A DNA stretch of 64,000 bases from Pseudomonadota bacterium (GCA_016720075.1 JADJXW010000011.1:29780-93779), one strand, 5' to 3'. Counted from the stretch's first letter, positions 32,931-42,265 are shown. A program made the numbers and translations. Notes: generated by a model from the sequence alone, not told the origin.

Positions 32931-35900
32931 GAATCGGCGCGGCGGGCGCCTGCCATGCGCATCAGCGCGGGCAGCACCAGCAGCGTCAGCAGCGTGGATG
33001 AGATCACCCCGCCGATGACCACCGTCGCCAGTGGTCGCTGCACCTCGCTGCCGATGCCGGTGTTGAAGGCCATGGGAACGAAGCCCAGTGCCGCCACCAG
33101 CGCGGTCATCACCACCGGTCGAAGTCGTGTCATCGCCCCTTCGCGGATGGCCGCTCCCAGTGACTGGCCCCTCTGTTGAAGTTCCCGCACGAAGCTCACG
33201 AGCACGAGTCCGTTGAGCACGGCAATACCCGACAGCGCGATGAACCCGACACCGGCGGAAATCGACAGCGGAATGTCCCGCAGCCACAGCGCGATGACAC
33301 CCCCGGTGAGCGCCAGCGGCACGCCGGTGAATATCAGAAGGCCAGTTTTCAGCGAACGGAACGCGAGCCAAAGCAGGCCCAGGATCAGGGCGAGCGTGGC
33401 AGGTACCACGATCGCCAGCCTCGCGCTCGCCGACTGCAGCTGTTCAAAGGTGCCGCCGTACGATGTCCAGTCTCCGGGCGGGATACCGGCTTCCCCGGCG
33501 ACCCGCGCCTGCACCTCCGCGACGAATGAACCCAGGTCGCGACCCCGGACATTGGCCGTGACCACGACGCGTCGCTTGCCGTTCTCGCGGTTCACCTGGT
33601 TGGGACCCTGCGCCAGTTCCAGTTCCGCGACTTCTCCCAGGGGCACATGTCCGCCGTCCGGTAGGGCGATGGGCAGCTGGAGCATGGCGTCGACATTGCG
33701 CCGTGCACCCTCCGGCAGACGCACGACCAGGTCATGACGGCGGTCGCCGTCGTACACTGAGCCCACCGCAGCGCCGCCGTACATCGTGGACACGGTGTCC
33801 TGCAGCGACGCCACGTCGAGCCCGTAGCGGGCCAGCACTTCGCGGCGCGGCTTCACGCTGAGCACCGGCAGTCCTGTCACCTGTTCCCGCGCCACGTCGC
33901 GCGCGCCGGAAACGGTCTTCACGATGCCCTCTACGCGCTTTCCCATCGCGGCGAGCTGCTCCAGGTCATCGCCATAGACCTTGACGGCCACGTCGGCACG
34001 CACGCCGGACAGCAGTTCGTTGAACCGCATCTGGATGGGCTGCGTGAACTCGTAGTTGTTGCCGGGAATCACCCGCACCGTGCGCTCCAGGTCCGCGACG
34101 ACCTGGTTCTTTGGCTTGCGCGGATCGGGCCAGAGCGAGCGATCCTTCAGGATGATGAAGTTGTCGGCCACGCTGGGCGGCATGGGATCGGTCGCGATGT
34201 CGGCCGTGCCGATCTTCGCCACGATGTGGCTGACCTCCGGCATGGCGCGCACCGCGGCCTCCAGCTGTTCCTGCATGCCGACGGCCTGCGACAGGCTGGT
34301 GCCGGGTATGCGCAGCGCATGCATGGCAATATCGCCCTCATCGAGGCTGGGCAGGAACTCCGAGCCCAGCCGCGTGGCAAGCCAGCCGCAGAGCACTACC
34401 AGTGCCGCGGCGACGGCCACCACCGCAACCCGCAGCCGCAGCACCGCATCGAGCAGCGGCGCATACGCGCGCTGGGCGAAGCGCGTGATTTGATCCGGGT
34501 GCGCAGCGGTCGCCCGGCGCACGAAAATCGCCACCGCGCCCGGCACGACGGTCACGGATACCACCAGCGCTGCCACCAGCGCCATGACAACCGTCTGCGC
34601 CATGGGATGGAACATTTTCCCTTCGACGCCGCTGAGCGCGAAGATCGGCAGGTAGACCGCCGTGATGATGAACACGCCGAACAGCGCCGGGCGGATCACC
34701 TCGCGCGTGGCTTCGAACACGATTCGCAGCCGGTCTTCCAGCGGCAGCGTGACGCCGGCGCCCGCGATGCCGAGCCGGCGCAGGCAGTTCTCGACGATGA
34801 TCACCGCGCCGTCGACCACCAGGCCGAAGTCCAGTGCGCCCAGGCTCATCAGGTTCGCCGACACACCGGTCCGCACCATGCCGGTGATGGTCATCAGCAT
34901 GACCAGCGGAATCACCATGGCCGTGAGCAGCGCAGCGCGCAGGTTGCCCAGCAGCGCGAACAGCACCACGATCACCAGCAATGCGCCCTCGGCCAGGTTC
35001 TTCTGCACGGTGCGCAGCGTCTTGTCGACCAGCGTCGTGCGGTCATAGCTGGTCTTTACCGTGATGCCGGGCGGCAGCGTGGCAGCGATCTCCTTGATCC
35101 GCGCGGCAACGGCGCTGGCGACTTCGCGGCTGTTGCCGCCGACGCGCATCAGCACGGTGCCCAGCACCACCTCGCGGCCATTCTGCGTGGCGGCGCCGGT
35201 GCGCAGTTCGGAACCCAGCGCGACACTGGCCAGGTCCCCGACGCGGATCGGGGCGCCCCGCACGGTCTTTACTACCAGCTGGCGCAGATTGGCTAGCGCC
35301 TCGTCACCCACGCCGATCTGTCCCGGAATGCGCAGCAGCATCTGCTGCCCGTTGCGCTCGATGTACGCCGCGCCGCGGTTGGCGTTGTTCTCCTCCAGCA
35401 CCCGTAGCAGGTCCTGCAGCGTGACCCCATAGGCCAGCAGGCGCTGGGAATCCGGCTGCACCAGGTACTGCTTCTGCGAGCCGCCTATGGTGTTCACGTC
35501 CGCCACGCCCGGCACACGCAGCAGCTGGGGTCTCACGATCCAGTCCTGCGCGGCGCGCAGGGCCTGGCCGTCGATGCCGGTTTGCGCGCTGCCGGGTGGG
35601 GCGGTGGCATCCACCGTGTACATGAAGATCTCGCCCAGGCCGGTGGCGGCCGGGCCCATCTGCGGCTCGATGCCGGCGGGCAGCACCGCGGCCATCGACT
35701 GCAGTCGCTCGGCCACCTGTTGGCGGGCAAAGTACATGTCGGTGTGGTCTTCGAAGATGACGGTGACCTGCGAGAGTCCGTACCGCGAGAGCGATCGCGT
35801 GTACTCCAGCCGCGCAAGCCCGGCCATGGCATTCTCGAGCGGCAGGGTGATGCGCTGCTCGGCCTCGAGCGGTGTGTAGCCGGGCGCCTCGGTGTTGATC

Positions 35901-36070
35901 TGCACCTGCACGTTGGTGATATCAGGCACCGCGTCGATCAGCAGGTGCCGGAAGCTCCAGATGCCCAGCCCCGCCAGCACCAGTGCGAACATCAGCACGG
36001 CGATCCGGTTGGCCAGGCTGAAGCGCAGCACGCGCTCCAGCAGCCCCGTTTGCGGTGACTCAGTGGTCAT
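32927..36070 (-). CDS. czcA: Divalent-cation RND pump, CzcA type (second set)
   Basis: 1047 residues. Near the N-terminus is IDAVPDITNVQVQINTEAPG; transmembrane segment 4 reads LDFGLVVDGAVIIVEN; the periplasmic half has YEFTQPIQMRFNELLSGVRA, all features of the Zn/Co/Cd/Ni HME pumps. Compared with the pump at 13550 it is a clear paralogue, but with many substitutions along its length, so not a fresh duplicate. Its start overlaps the adaptor by 11 bp and its stop overlaps the EamA gene. Substrate choice among the divalent ions cannot be read from the sequence. Confidence 0.93.
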   Translation of the reverse strand: MTTESPQTGLLERVLRFSLANRIAVLMFALVLAGLGIWSFRHLLIDAVPDITNVQVQINTEAPGYTPLEAEQRITLPLENAMAGLARLEYTRSLSRYGLSQVTVIFEDHTDMYFARQQVAERLQSMAAVLPAGIEPQMGPAATGLGEIFMYTVDATAPPGSAQTGIDGQALRAAQDWIVRPQLLRVPGVADVNTIGGSQKQYLVQPDSQRLLAYGVTLQDLLRVLEENNANRGAAYIERNGQQMLLRIPGQIGVGDEALANLRQLVVKTVRGAPIRVGDLASVALGSELRTGAATQNGREVVLGTVLMRVGGNSREVASAVAARIKEIAATLPPGITVKTSYDRTTLVDKTLRTVQKNLAEGALLVIVVLFALLGNLRAALLTAMVIPLVMLMTITGMVRTGVSANLMSLGALDFGLVVDGAVIIVENCLRRLGIAGAGVTLPLEDRLRIVFEATREVIRPALFGVFIITAVYLPIFALSGVEGKMFHPMAQTVVMALVAALVVSVTVVPGAVAIFVRRATAAHPDQITRFAQRAYAPLLDAVLRLRVAVVAVAAALVVLCGWLATRLGSEFLPSLDEGDIAMHALRIPGTSLSQAVGMQEQLEAAVRAMPEVSHIVAKIGTADIATDPMPPSVADNFIILKDRSLWPDPRKPKNQVVADLERTVRVIPGNNYEFTQPIQMRFNELLSGVRADVAVKVYGDDLEQLAAMGKRVEGIVKTVSGARDVAREQVTGLPVLSVKPRREVLARYGLDVASLQDTVSTMYGGAAVGSVYDGDRRHDLVVRLPEGARRNVDAMLQLPIALPDGGHVPLGEVAELELAQGPNQVNRENGKRRVVVTANVRGRDLGSFVAEVQARVAGEAGIPPGDWTSYGGTFEQLQSASARLAIVVPATLALILGLLWLAFRSLKTGLLIFTGVPLALTGGVIALWLRDIPLSISAGVGFIALSGIAVLNGLVLVSFVRELQQRGQSLGAAIREGAMTRLRPVVMTALVAALGFVPMAFNTGIGSEVQRPLATVVIGGVISSTLLTLLVLPALMRMAGARRADS

Positions 36071-37316
36071 GGCTGGCCCCTGACTTCTCGATGTCGGCCT
36101 TGATCAGGTAGCTGTTCGCGGCCACATACTTCGCGCCGGGTTTGAGTCCGCCCTTCACTTCGATGAAGGTTTCGTCCTGGCGCCCGAGTTCGAGCATGCG
36201 CACTTCGTAGCTTTCACCCACCTGCTCGAACACCACGGTGAAATCACGGAACGCCTGCAGGCCACTGCGCTTGACGGCCAAAGGCACCTTGATGCTGTTC
36301 ACCCGCGCCTGTCCCTGCAGGTACTGGCCCGGCGCCCAGCGTCGGTCGCGGTTGTCCAGCGCCACGCGCGCCACGTACATGCCGCCCACACCGGCGGTGG
36401 GACCTTCCGCAGGCGCAAGCCGCACGATGGTGCCTGAGGCCTCGGCTTCACCTTCCACGGCACGAACGCGCACCGGCAATCCGTTACGCAGCTTCTGCAG
36501 GTCGCGCGGAAACACGGTGAACTCGGCCCACAGGGCGCCGTAGTCAGCGATCACGAACAGCGGCTCGCTGCCTGCCGCCTCGCCTGGATTGGTGCGTCGC
36601 TCGATGATGGTGCCTGACAACGGCGCCGTTACCGTGTAGGTCTTCAGGCTTTCATTGCTCTCGACGGTGGCCAGCGCATCGCCGGCCTTGACCACATCGC
36701 CCACCGAATGCATCACGGTGCGCACCGGACCGGGGAATCGTGCGGTCACGGCGCGCAGCCGCTCCGCGTTCGGCACGGCCCGGCCGGTGAGCGCGATTTC
36801 CTCGGCGATGGTGGCGGGGCCGGCAGCCTCGACCTCGATTCCGGCTTCTTTGGCGGTGGCCGCGGGAATGGCAACGCGCCCTTCGAAGCTGTCGAAGTGC
36901 CAGCGTGAAGTCTTGCCATTGCGTGTGGCCTGCACCTTGACGCTGAAGGAATGGGGCTCGTGCACCACGCCATTGCCACGCAGGAACTCACCGTCTGGCG
37001 CGAAGGCGAACGTATTGACCTCGCCATCCAGGCGGGTGAGGTCCACGCTCACCTGCGCGGCACTAGGTGCCAGCGGCTTGCCGCCCTCGAAGAGGAACAC
37101 ATGGAATTCCGGAGGAACGCCATCTTCGAAGATTTGCAGTTCCAGCGAGAAATCGCCGTCGCGCAGCAGGCGGCCGCGGTGCGGTCCACGTTCGAAATCC
37201 GCGGCGGCCTGCGCATGGGATTCCCCGGCGCCGGAGGAGGTGGGTTGCTGGGAAGCGCCACAGGCAGCCAGCACACAGGCTGCAAGCGATGCGGCGAAGT
37301 GGGTTGTGCACTTCAT
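36060..37316 (-). CDS. czcB: Adaptor of second CzcCBA pump, extended N-terminal domain
   Basis: 418 residues from ATG 37316 (MKCTTHF), overlapping the channel gene by ATGA; the frame upstream lies inside czcC. A lipobox-like VLAACG ends the signal. Unlike the first adaptor, residues about 40-160 form an extra beta-rich domain (RGPHRGRLLRDGDFSLELQ; EFHVFLFEGGKPL; VVHEPHSFSVKVQ), as seen in CzcB of the zinc type. The adaptor core follows (PNAERLRAVTARFPGPV; ESNESLKTYTVTAPLSGTI; RWAPGQYLQGQ). The end is SGASHDH, with two His. The added domain may bind divalent metal before hand-over. Confidence 0.91.
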   Translation of the reverse strand: MKCTTHFAASLAACVLAACGASQQPTSSGAGESHAQAAADFERGPHRGRLLRDGDFSLELQIFEDGVPPEFHVFLFEGGKPLAPSAAQVSVDLTRLDGEVNTFAFAPDGEFLRGNGVVHEPHSFSVKVQATRNGKTSRWHFDSFEGRVAIPAATAKEAGIEVEAAGPATIAEEIALTGRAVPNAERLRAVTARFPGPVRTVMHSVGDVVKAGDALATVESNESLKTYTVTAPLSGTIIERRTNPGEAAGSEPLFVIADYGALWAEFTVFPRDLQKLRNGLPVRVRAVEGEAEASGTIVRLAPAEGPTAGVGGMYVARVALDNRDRRWAPGQYLQGQARVNSIKVPLAVKRSGLQAFRDFTVVFEQVGESYEVRMLELGRQDETFIEVKGGLKPGAKYVAANSYLIKADIEKSGASHDH

Positions 37317-38587
37317 GGCGAGACTCCGGAAGCATCGACACTGGAGGCCGTCAGGCGCTCGATCTCGATGCGAAGCAGGTGGAAATTGGCGTTGGATTCG
37401 ATCAGGCGACGACGGCCTTCCAGCACGTCGCGCTGCGCAGTGGACCATTCGAGGAAGGAATAGCGGCCCCGGTCGTAGGCGTAGGTGGTCAGGTCCAGCG
37501 CCTGCTGCAGCCGCGGCATCAGCTGCTGGCGCAGGGTCGCTGACAGTTCCCGTTCGTGGCCGAGCTGCAGGTAAAGGGAATACAGCTCGGCCTGCAGGTG
37601 CAGGAATGCCGTCTGCCTCTCCACTGGAAGCTTTTCGGCGCGCGCCCGCGCAGCCTCGATCTGCGGCTGTGCCCGGCGCGCTGCAAACAGGGGCACGGTG
37701 ACGCCTGCCACGAGCGCGAAGTCATTGCCCTGTTCAAAACGACGGACACCCAGAGTGGCTCGCACGTCGGAGCGGCGCTGCAGTTCCGCGAGGCGCACCT
37801 CGGACTCGCGCAGGCGGGATTCATCAGCGAACCGCAGCAGATCCGGCGACTGTTCCAGTCGTGCCAGCAGGGCGTCCAGATCGGCCACCGGCTGCTGCTG
37901 GCTCAGGTCGCCTGTTGCCCGTCCGAACCCGGCATCGCGTTCGCCCATCGCCGCGGCAAGGAATCGCCGAGCAATTTCCAGCTCGTGTTCTGTGTCTTCC
38001 AGTGCGAGTTTCGCATCCAGCAATGCCACCTGCGCGCGGGCGCCCTCCGCATCGGGTGCGCGCGCCGCGTTCACCCGCTGTTCGACGCTGGCCAAGGTAC
38101 GCTCGGCGATCTGAACTGCTTCCTGCGCCAGGTCGTGGCGGGCCTGGCCTCGCAGCACCTCGATGAAGCGGCGACCGACTTCCGCGACCACGTCGAGCTG
38201 GGCCATGGCGCGCTCATTTGCGAGTGCCGTTTCCGAGGCGCGAGCAGTGGCAACGCGCGCATCGAGCTTGCCGCCCAGTTCGATCACCTGGCTCAGTAGC
38301 AGGCTGGTCTGCGCCGCATCGAAGCCGCTGCGCGTGCCGGTGCCGGGGGCATCCTCAACCAGCAGCTCGACCTGCGGCGCGGGCCGCAGACTGGCTGAGG
38401 TAACTCGCGCGCTGCGCGCACGGGTCTCGAAAGCGAACGCCGCCAGTTCAGGCCGCTTTGCCAGGGCCTGGCGAAGCGCGTCCGCCAGCGTGAGGTCGAC
38501 AGCCGGCGCAGCGGCCTGCAGTGATACGGCAGACAGAAGATACAAACCGCACGCTGCCAAAGCAGCGCGCGCGGAAAACGATCCCAT
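37313..38587 (-). CDS. czcC: TolC-family channel of second CzcCBA pump
   Basis: 424 residues from ATG 38587, chosen because GGAGG lies 5 bases upstream; an ATG six codons earlier is weaker. The signal ends near LQAAAPAV. OEP repeats begin LTLADALRQALAKRPELAAF and include QVIELGGKLDARVATARASE, ARRAQPQIEAARARAEKLPV and YDRGRYSFLEWSTAQRDVLEG, parallel to the first CzcC. It forms the outer-membrane duct. It follows the His-rich membrane gene by 59 bp and overlaps czcB, so the unit is His-protein, C, B, A, EamA. Confidence 0.92.
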   Translation of the reverse strand: MGSFSARAALAACGLYLLSAVSLQAAAPAVDLTLADALRQALAKRPELAAFAFETRARSARVTSASLRPAPQVELLVEDAPGTGTRSGFDAAQTSLLLSQVIELGGKLDARVATARASETALANERAMAQLDVVAEVGRRFIEVLRGQARHDLAQEAVQIAERTLASVEQRVNAARAPDAEGARAQVALLDAKLALEDTEHELEIARRFLAAAMGERDAGFGRATGDLSQQQPVADLDALLARLEQSPDLLRFADESRLRESEVRLAELQRRSDVRATLGVRRFEQGNDFALVAGVTVPLFAARRAQPQIEAARARAEKLPVERQTAFLHLQAELYSLYLQLGHERELSATLRQQLMPRLQQALDLTTYAYDRGRYSFLEWSTAQRDVLEGRRRLIESNANFHLLRIEIERLTASSVDASGVSP

Positions 38588-38646
38588 AGAGCCTCCAGAA
38601 TCCACTCTCCCGGCAACGCGGGAGATCAGTCATGACGCAACGCGTT

Positions 38647-39027
38647 TCAGACTGCGAGGGGTGGACCCTGGGAAGGCGGAAGTAGAGCGGAGCGTCGCCA
38701 CAATGGCGGCGGCCGGAATGGGGGACGCTCGGCGCGCAAGAGAGCCGAGGGCGGAGCCGTCAGCGCTGCGAGGACCAGGAAGACGAGAATCAAGGGCGCC
38801 GCAACGCTTGATGGGCCGCTGACGGGCATGGCGCTGGACTCGATGTCTTCGTCGCCGTTCAGCAGGTGATCGTCCAGATGATGCTCGTCTGACTCGGATT
38901 CAACATGAGCCACGGCTTCCTGGGAAGGCAGGTGATCGTGGTCCTCTGCGTGGAAATGCAGGCCCAGCAGCCTGCAGGCCAGGAAGGCCATGGCAACAAT
39001 CGCCGGAACTGGAGTGCGACGTCTCAC
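38647..39027 (-). CDS. Small His-rich two-helix membrane protein preceding second czcC
   Basis: 126 residues. A short basic start is followed by a hydrophobic helix (about 8-22), then LHFHAEDHDHLPS and an acidic, His-bearing loop (HVESESDEHHLDDH and NGDEDIES), a second helix (VAAPLILVFLVLAALTAP) and a Pro/Arg tail with RPPFRPPP. The same order is found in the product at 10877: helix, HxH motif, acidic HH segment, helix, RPP tail. Identity between the two is low outside these features. A metal-buffering or sensing accessory of czc pumps is inferred from placement. Confidence 0.75.
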   Translation of the reverse strand: MRRRTPVPAIVAMAFLACRLLGLHFHAEDHDHLPSQEAVAHVESESDEHHLDDHLLNGDEDIESSAMPVSGPSSVAAPLILVFLVLAALTAPPSALLRAERPPFRPPPLWRRSALLPPSQGPPLAV

Positions 39028-39094
39028 CCGATCAGCATATCAGGCGGCGCGTCGCATGTGCTGCCGCAGTGTGCGTGATATCCCCTGCTTTCTA

Positions 39095-39819
39095 CTAGGG
39101 GTTGGCTCTAGAGTGCCCGCTTCGAAGCGAGGCCCGGTCCACCGGAATCCTCGCCGCCGCACATTCCGGAAGGCCGCCGTCCAGACGCCGCACTCTGTAG
39201 CCGTGCTGCCGAAGCAATGCGACAGCCTCGAACGACAGCACGCAGTAGGGGCCTCGACAGTAGGCGACAATCTCGCGTGATCGCGGCAACGACCGAAGCT
39301 GCCGCTCCAGATCCTTCAGGGGAATATTGCGCGCACCGCGCACATGACCATCTCGAACTCCGCCACGGGGCGCACATCCAGCAACAGCACCTCGTTGCGC
39401 TTCACGGCGCCTCGCAGCTGGCTGATCGACATGGGCTCCATGTTGTCGCGCGCGAGGAAATAGTCCTTGATCGACCGCGCAGCCTCGGCGACGTGCCGCT
39501 CTCCGATGCTGCGCAGTGCAGCCAGCAGGTCCAGGACTTCCGGGCTGCTCATGCGATACAGAACGCGCTTGCCGTCCCGTCGCGAGGCCACCAGTCCGCC
39601 GCGGCGCAACCGCAACAGGTGATGGGAGGCATTGGCCACCGACAGGCCGGAAACCCCGGCCAGTGTTTCCACGGACCGCTCACCCTGGGCCACGTGCTCG
39701 AGCAGGTCGAGCCGCCTGGCATGGCCTGCCGCCTTTGCGACGGTGGCGAAGGCAGCGTAGAGATCGAGCTTGGGAGAGGGTTTTGACACGCCTTGTGCGA
39801 CTCGTATAAATTCAAACAA
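39095..39819 (-). pseudogene. ArsR regulator-rhodanese fusion, frameshifted
   Basis: Reading from 39819: an ArsR-type winged HTH (RRLDLLEHVAQGERSVETLAG, ANASHHLLRLRRGGLV, GKRVLYRMSSPEV), then a rhodanese domain beginning LLLDVRPVAEFEM. At about 39347-39352 one base appears lost; the domain resumes in another frame as RGARNIPLKDLERQL and IVAYCRGPYCVLSFEAVALL, where CRGPYC holds the catalytic Cys, and ends at 39095. Intact fusions of this type pair sulfur or redox sensing with repression. It is either a real mutation or a sequence error; the motifs on both sides are well kept, which favours error or a very recent event. Confidence 0.85.
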
Positions 39820-39848
39820 GTGTTTGAATGATGTGACGCCACAACTGA

Positions 39849-40248
39849 ATGGTCAACGGGTATATGGTCACGACGCGCAGTACGAACCAGAAGTTCCTGA
39901 CCACAGCCGGTAATGGTCGGGTGGAGATTCAACTCGATGCACCGGCTACCAAGGGTGGCACAGGGGAACATTTCGGCCCGCATGAGCTGCTGGAGGCCTC
40001 GATCGCCTGCTGCATCAACATGGCCGTGCGTATGCACGCCGCAGCGCACGGCCTGGCGCTGGACAGCGTACAGACCACTACGCGCATAGTCCGCCCCGAC
40101 GAGGGCACCGTTCGATTCGAGCAGAGCCTGCAGCTCACCGGCAATCTCCAGTGACGCTGATCGCGCCGTGCTTCTGGAGGTGGCCGCCAATTGTCCGGTT
40201 CGCCAGACGCTGTCGCGACGCATCGAGTTCTCCTGGAGCGCACCATGA
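39849..40248 (+). pseudogene. OsmC/Ohr-family protein, frameshifted near its end
   Basis: The first frame (39849 onward) has TTAGNGRVEIQLDAPATKGG, HFGPHELLEASIACCINMAV (reactive Cys pair region of OsmC) and RFEQSLQLTGNL, then stops at 40154. In the next phase the C-terminus continues SDADRAVLLEVAANCPVRQ and IEFSWSAP to a stop at 40246-40248, with the second conserved Cys in ANCPV. One extra base near 40148 explains the break. OsmC proteins reduce organic peroxides. The corrected stop overlaps the methyltransferase start by ATGA, which supports the repaired frame. It diverges from the ArsR-rhodanese gene. Confidence 0.85.
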
Positions 40249-40871
40249 CTACACCAGAACCTCAGTTCCGGGCGCACTGGGACGGGGTGTATTCGCAGCG
40301 CGCAATCGACAAAGTGAGCTGGTTCGAGGCGACTCCGGCGCGCTCGTTGGAGTGGATTGCAGCCACTGGTGTGGCTCCAGAGGCGGCCCTGATCGATGTC
40401 GGTGGCGGTGCCTCCACATTGGTCGACGAATTGCTGGCTCGTGGCCATACCGACATCTCGCTCCTGGATGTCTCGGGAGAAGTGCTTGAGTTGGTCGGGA
40501 AGCGTCTCGCCGAGCGGTGCCGCTTCGTCGAGCTGATTGCCCAGGATGTCACGACATTCCACCCGTCTCGCACTTACGCGTTGTGGCACGACCGGGCCGT
40601 ATTTCACTTCATGACGGACGAACCCGGACGGCGGGGGTACCTTGAAGCCCTGCTGGCGGGTACGCACCCGGGAAGTCACCTTCTTCTATCCACGTTTGGT
40701 CCGGAGGGTCCGACCCGTTGCAGCGGGCTTCCCACTGCGCGCTACGACGCCGACGCACTCGCCACTGCACTCGGCCGGTCGTTCCGCCTGATGCGCTCTG
40801 AGTTGGAGATCCACACCACGCCGGGCGGCGCAGCCCAGCAGTTCCTGCACACACACTTCACGCGCGAGTAG
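40245..40871 (+). CDS. Class I SAM-dependent methyltransferase
   Basis: 208 residues from ATG 40245, overlapping the repaired OsmC stop; a longer frame starts inside OsmC and is rejected. The SAM motif I is LIDVGGGASTLVDELL, followed by ISLLDVSGEVLELV (acidic motif II) and a late WHDRAVFHFM and LLLSTFGPEGPTRCSGLP. This pattern is found in small methyltransferases near thiol and metalloid genes, sometimes labelled thiopurine or tellurite-type. The N-terminus HWDGVYSQRAIDKVSWFE is characteristic of that group. The methyl acceptor is unknown. A methyltransferase of this kind next to ArsR-rhodanese and DsrE suggests chalcogen chemistry. Confidence 0.88.
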   Translation: MTTPEPQFRAHWDGVYSQRAIDKVSWFEATPARSLEWIAATGVAPEAALIDVGGGASTLVDELLARGHTDISLLDVSGEVLELVGKRLAERCRFVELIAQDVTTFHPSRTYALWHDRAVFHFMTDEPGRRGYLEALLAGTHPGSHLLLSTFGPEGPTRCSGLPTARYDADALATALGRSFRLMRSELEIHTTPGGAAQQFLHTHFTRE

Positions 40872-40877
40872 CAGTAC

Positions 40878-41338
40878 ATGCAGGCCCTGGAGCTGAGAGT
40901 CCCGCCACCGGTCGTCATGCTACTGCTCGCTGTCGGCATGTATTTCGCGAGCGCTGCGACGCCAGCGATGCAATACCCGTTTGCGCTGCGGCTGCCTTCT
41001 GGTCTGCTGCTCGGGCTGGCAGGGCTGGCAGTGAATGTTGCTGGACTGCAGGCCTTTCGCCGTCATCGCACCACGGTCAATCCACTGCAGCCCGGGCGCG
41101 CAACCGAACTGGTGGGTGACGGCATCTTCCGCTGGACCCGAAACCCCATGTATCTGGGGATGGTGCTGCTGCTGGGTGGCTGGGCTCTCTATCTTGCCAA
41201 CGGCGTCGCGTTCCTCGGTCCGGTGGTGCTGTTTGCATGGCTTACCCGCTTCCAGATCCTCCCGGAGGAGCGCGCGCTTCGGCACAAGTTCCCGGGGCAT
41301 TTGACGACTACGCGCGCAAGGTAGGGCGCTGGCTGTGA
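40878..41338 (+). pseudogene. Isoprenylcysteine methyltransferase-like membrane protein, frameshifted end
   Basis: Start ATG 40878, 6 bp after the methyltransferase stop. Three or four hydrophobic helices precede the ICMT/PEMT signature RWTRNPMYLGMVLLLGGWAL and FQILPEERAL. The open frame ends at 41324 in a poor tail, whereas the next phase gives FDDYARKVGRWL and a stop at 41336-41338, the ending expected for this family. A missing G near 41298 would account for it. These proteins methylate lipid-like or thiol substrates in the membrane. The break touches only the last 12 residues, so function may persist if real. Confidence 0.82.
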
Positions 41339-41357
41339 ATGCCGCGCCGAGCTCCAG

Positions 41358-41918
41358 ATGATGGACGGAAGCATCACCGTACATGACACCTTGTTCCGCG
41401 GACGCGTGGTGCGCATCGAGGCCGCGAGCGTGCAGCTTCCTGGCGGCAATGTCGCCGAGTACCAGATCGTTCGCCATCCAGGTTCGGCGGCAGTGGTGGC
41501 CATGGACGCCCAGCACAGAGTGTGCCTACTGAGGCAGTTCCGCCCGGCAGCTGGCGGCTGGATATGGGAACTTCCGGCCGGCCGGCGAGAACCCGATGAA
41601 CAACCCGAACAGACCGCGCGTCGTGAGCTGACAGAGGAGGCGGGTTGCCAGGCCGATTCATGGCATGCACTGGGTTCCATTCTCAGTTCTCCGGGGTTCT
41701 GCTCGGAGGAGATCCACCTGTTTCTGGCAACGGGACTGACGGCCCATCCCACGCATCACGAGTCGTACGAGGCCATTGAGATCCACTGGATCGACTTCGA
41801 TGTTGCCCTGCAGCGTGCGCTGACGGGCGAGGTCCGCGATGCCAAGTCAGTAGTGGGCCTGGTGCTCGCGAGGGAGCATCTGGCGCACGGAAAAACACCA
41901 CCGGAGCGGTCTACATGA
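41358..41918 (+). CDS. NUDIX hydrolase, ADP-ribose pyrophosphatase-like
   Basis: 186 residues from ATG 41358. The Nudix box is complete: a Gly in PAGRREPDE, then ARRELTEEAGC, satisfying G-x5-E-x7-REUxEExGU; VCLLRQFRPAAGGWIWELPAG precedes it, typical of ADP-ribose pyrophosphatases. It cleaves ADP-sugars to AMP and sugar phosphate with Mg. It has a 20-bp gap from the ICMT gene and overlaps the DsrE gene start by 4 bp. The connection to thiol/chalcogen genes on either side is unclear. Confidence 0.92.
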   Translation: MMDGSITVHDTLFRGRVVRIEAASVQLPGGNVAEYQIVRHPGSAAVVAMDAQHRVCLLRQFRPAAGGWIWELPAGRREPDEQPEQTARRELTEEAGCQADSWHALGSILSSPGFCSEEIHLFLATGLTAHPTHHESYEAIEIHWIDFDVALQRALTGEVRDAKSVVGLVLAREHLAHGKTPPERST

Positions 41919-42265
41919 ACTTCCTGTTTATCCTCAACGACCCGCCCTACGGCACCGAACGCAGCTACAACGGTCTGCGGTTGGCGGGCTCTCTGGCGCG
42001 TGACACCGCGCACGAGGTCAAGGTGTTTCTGATAGGCGAGGGCGCTACGTGCGCCCATCGAAACCAGAAGCTCCCGCAAGGCCATTACAACATCGAGATC
42101 ATGCTGAAGTCGGTACTGAAGTATGGCGGGGAGGTCGGCGTGTGTGCGTCCTGCATGGATGCCCGTGGAATCACCGACACCGAGCTGGTCGAAGGCACCC
42201 ATCGCAGTTCGCTCGAGCAGCTGACCTCCTGGACGGCAGACGCGCATCAGGTGCTGGTGTTCTAG
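41915..42265 (+). CDS. DsrE-family sulfur-relay protein
   Basis: 116 residues from ATG 41915, overlapping the NUDIX stop. The DsrE/F fold shows FLFILNDPPYGTERSYNGLR, VKVFLIGEGATCAHRNQ and the conserved Cys region GGEVGVCASCMDARGI. In relatives the Cys of this loop carries persulfide in sulfur trafficking. With the rhodanese and OsmC genes nearby, a sulfane-sulfur handling set is likely. It is the last intact gene before the AlpA remnants, and a simple spacer follows. Confidence 0.9.
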   Translation: MNFLFILNDPPYGTERSYNGLRLAGSLARDTAHEVKVFLIGEGATCAHRNQKLPQGHYNIEIMLKSVLKYGGEVGVCASCMDARGITDTELVEGTHRSSLEQLTSWTADAHQVLVF

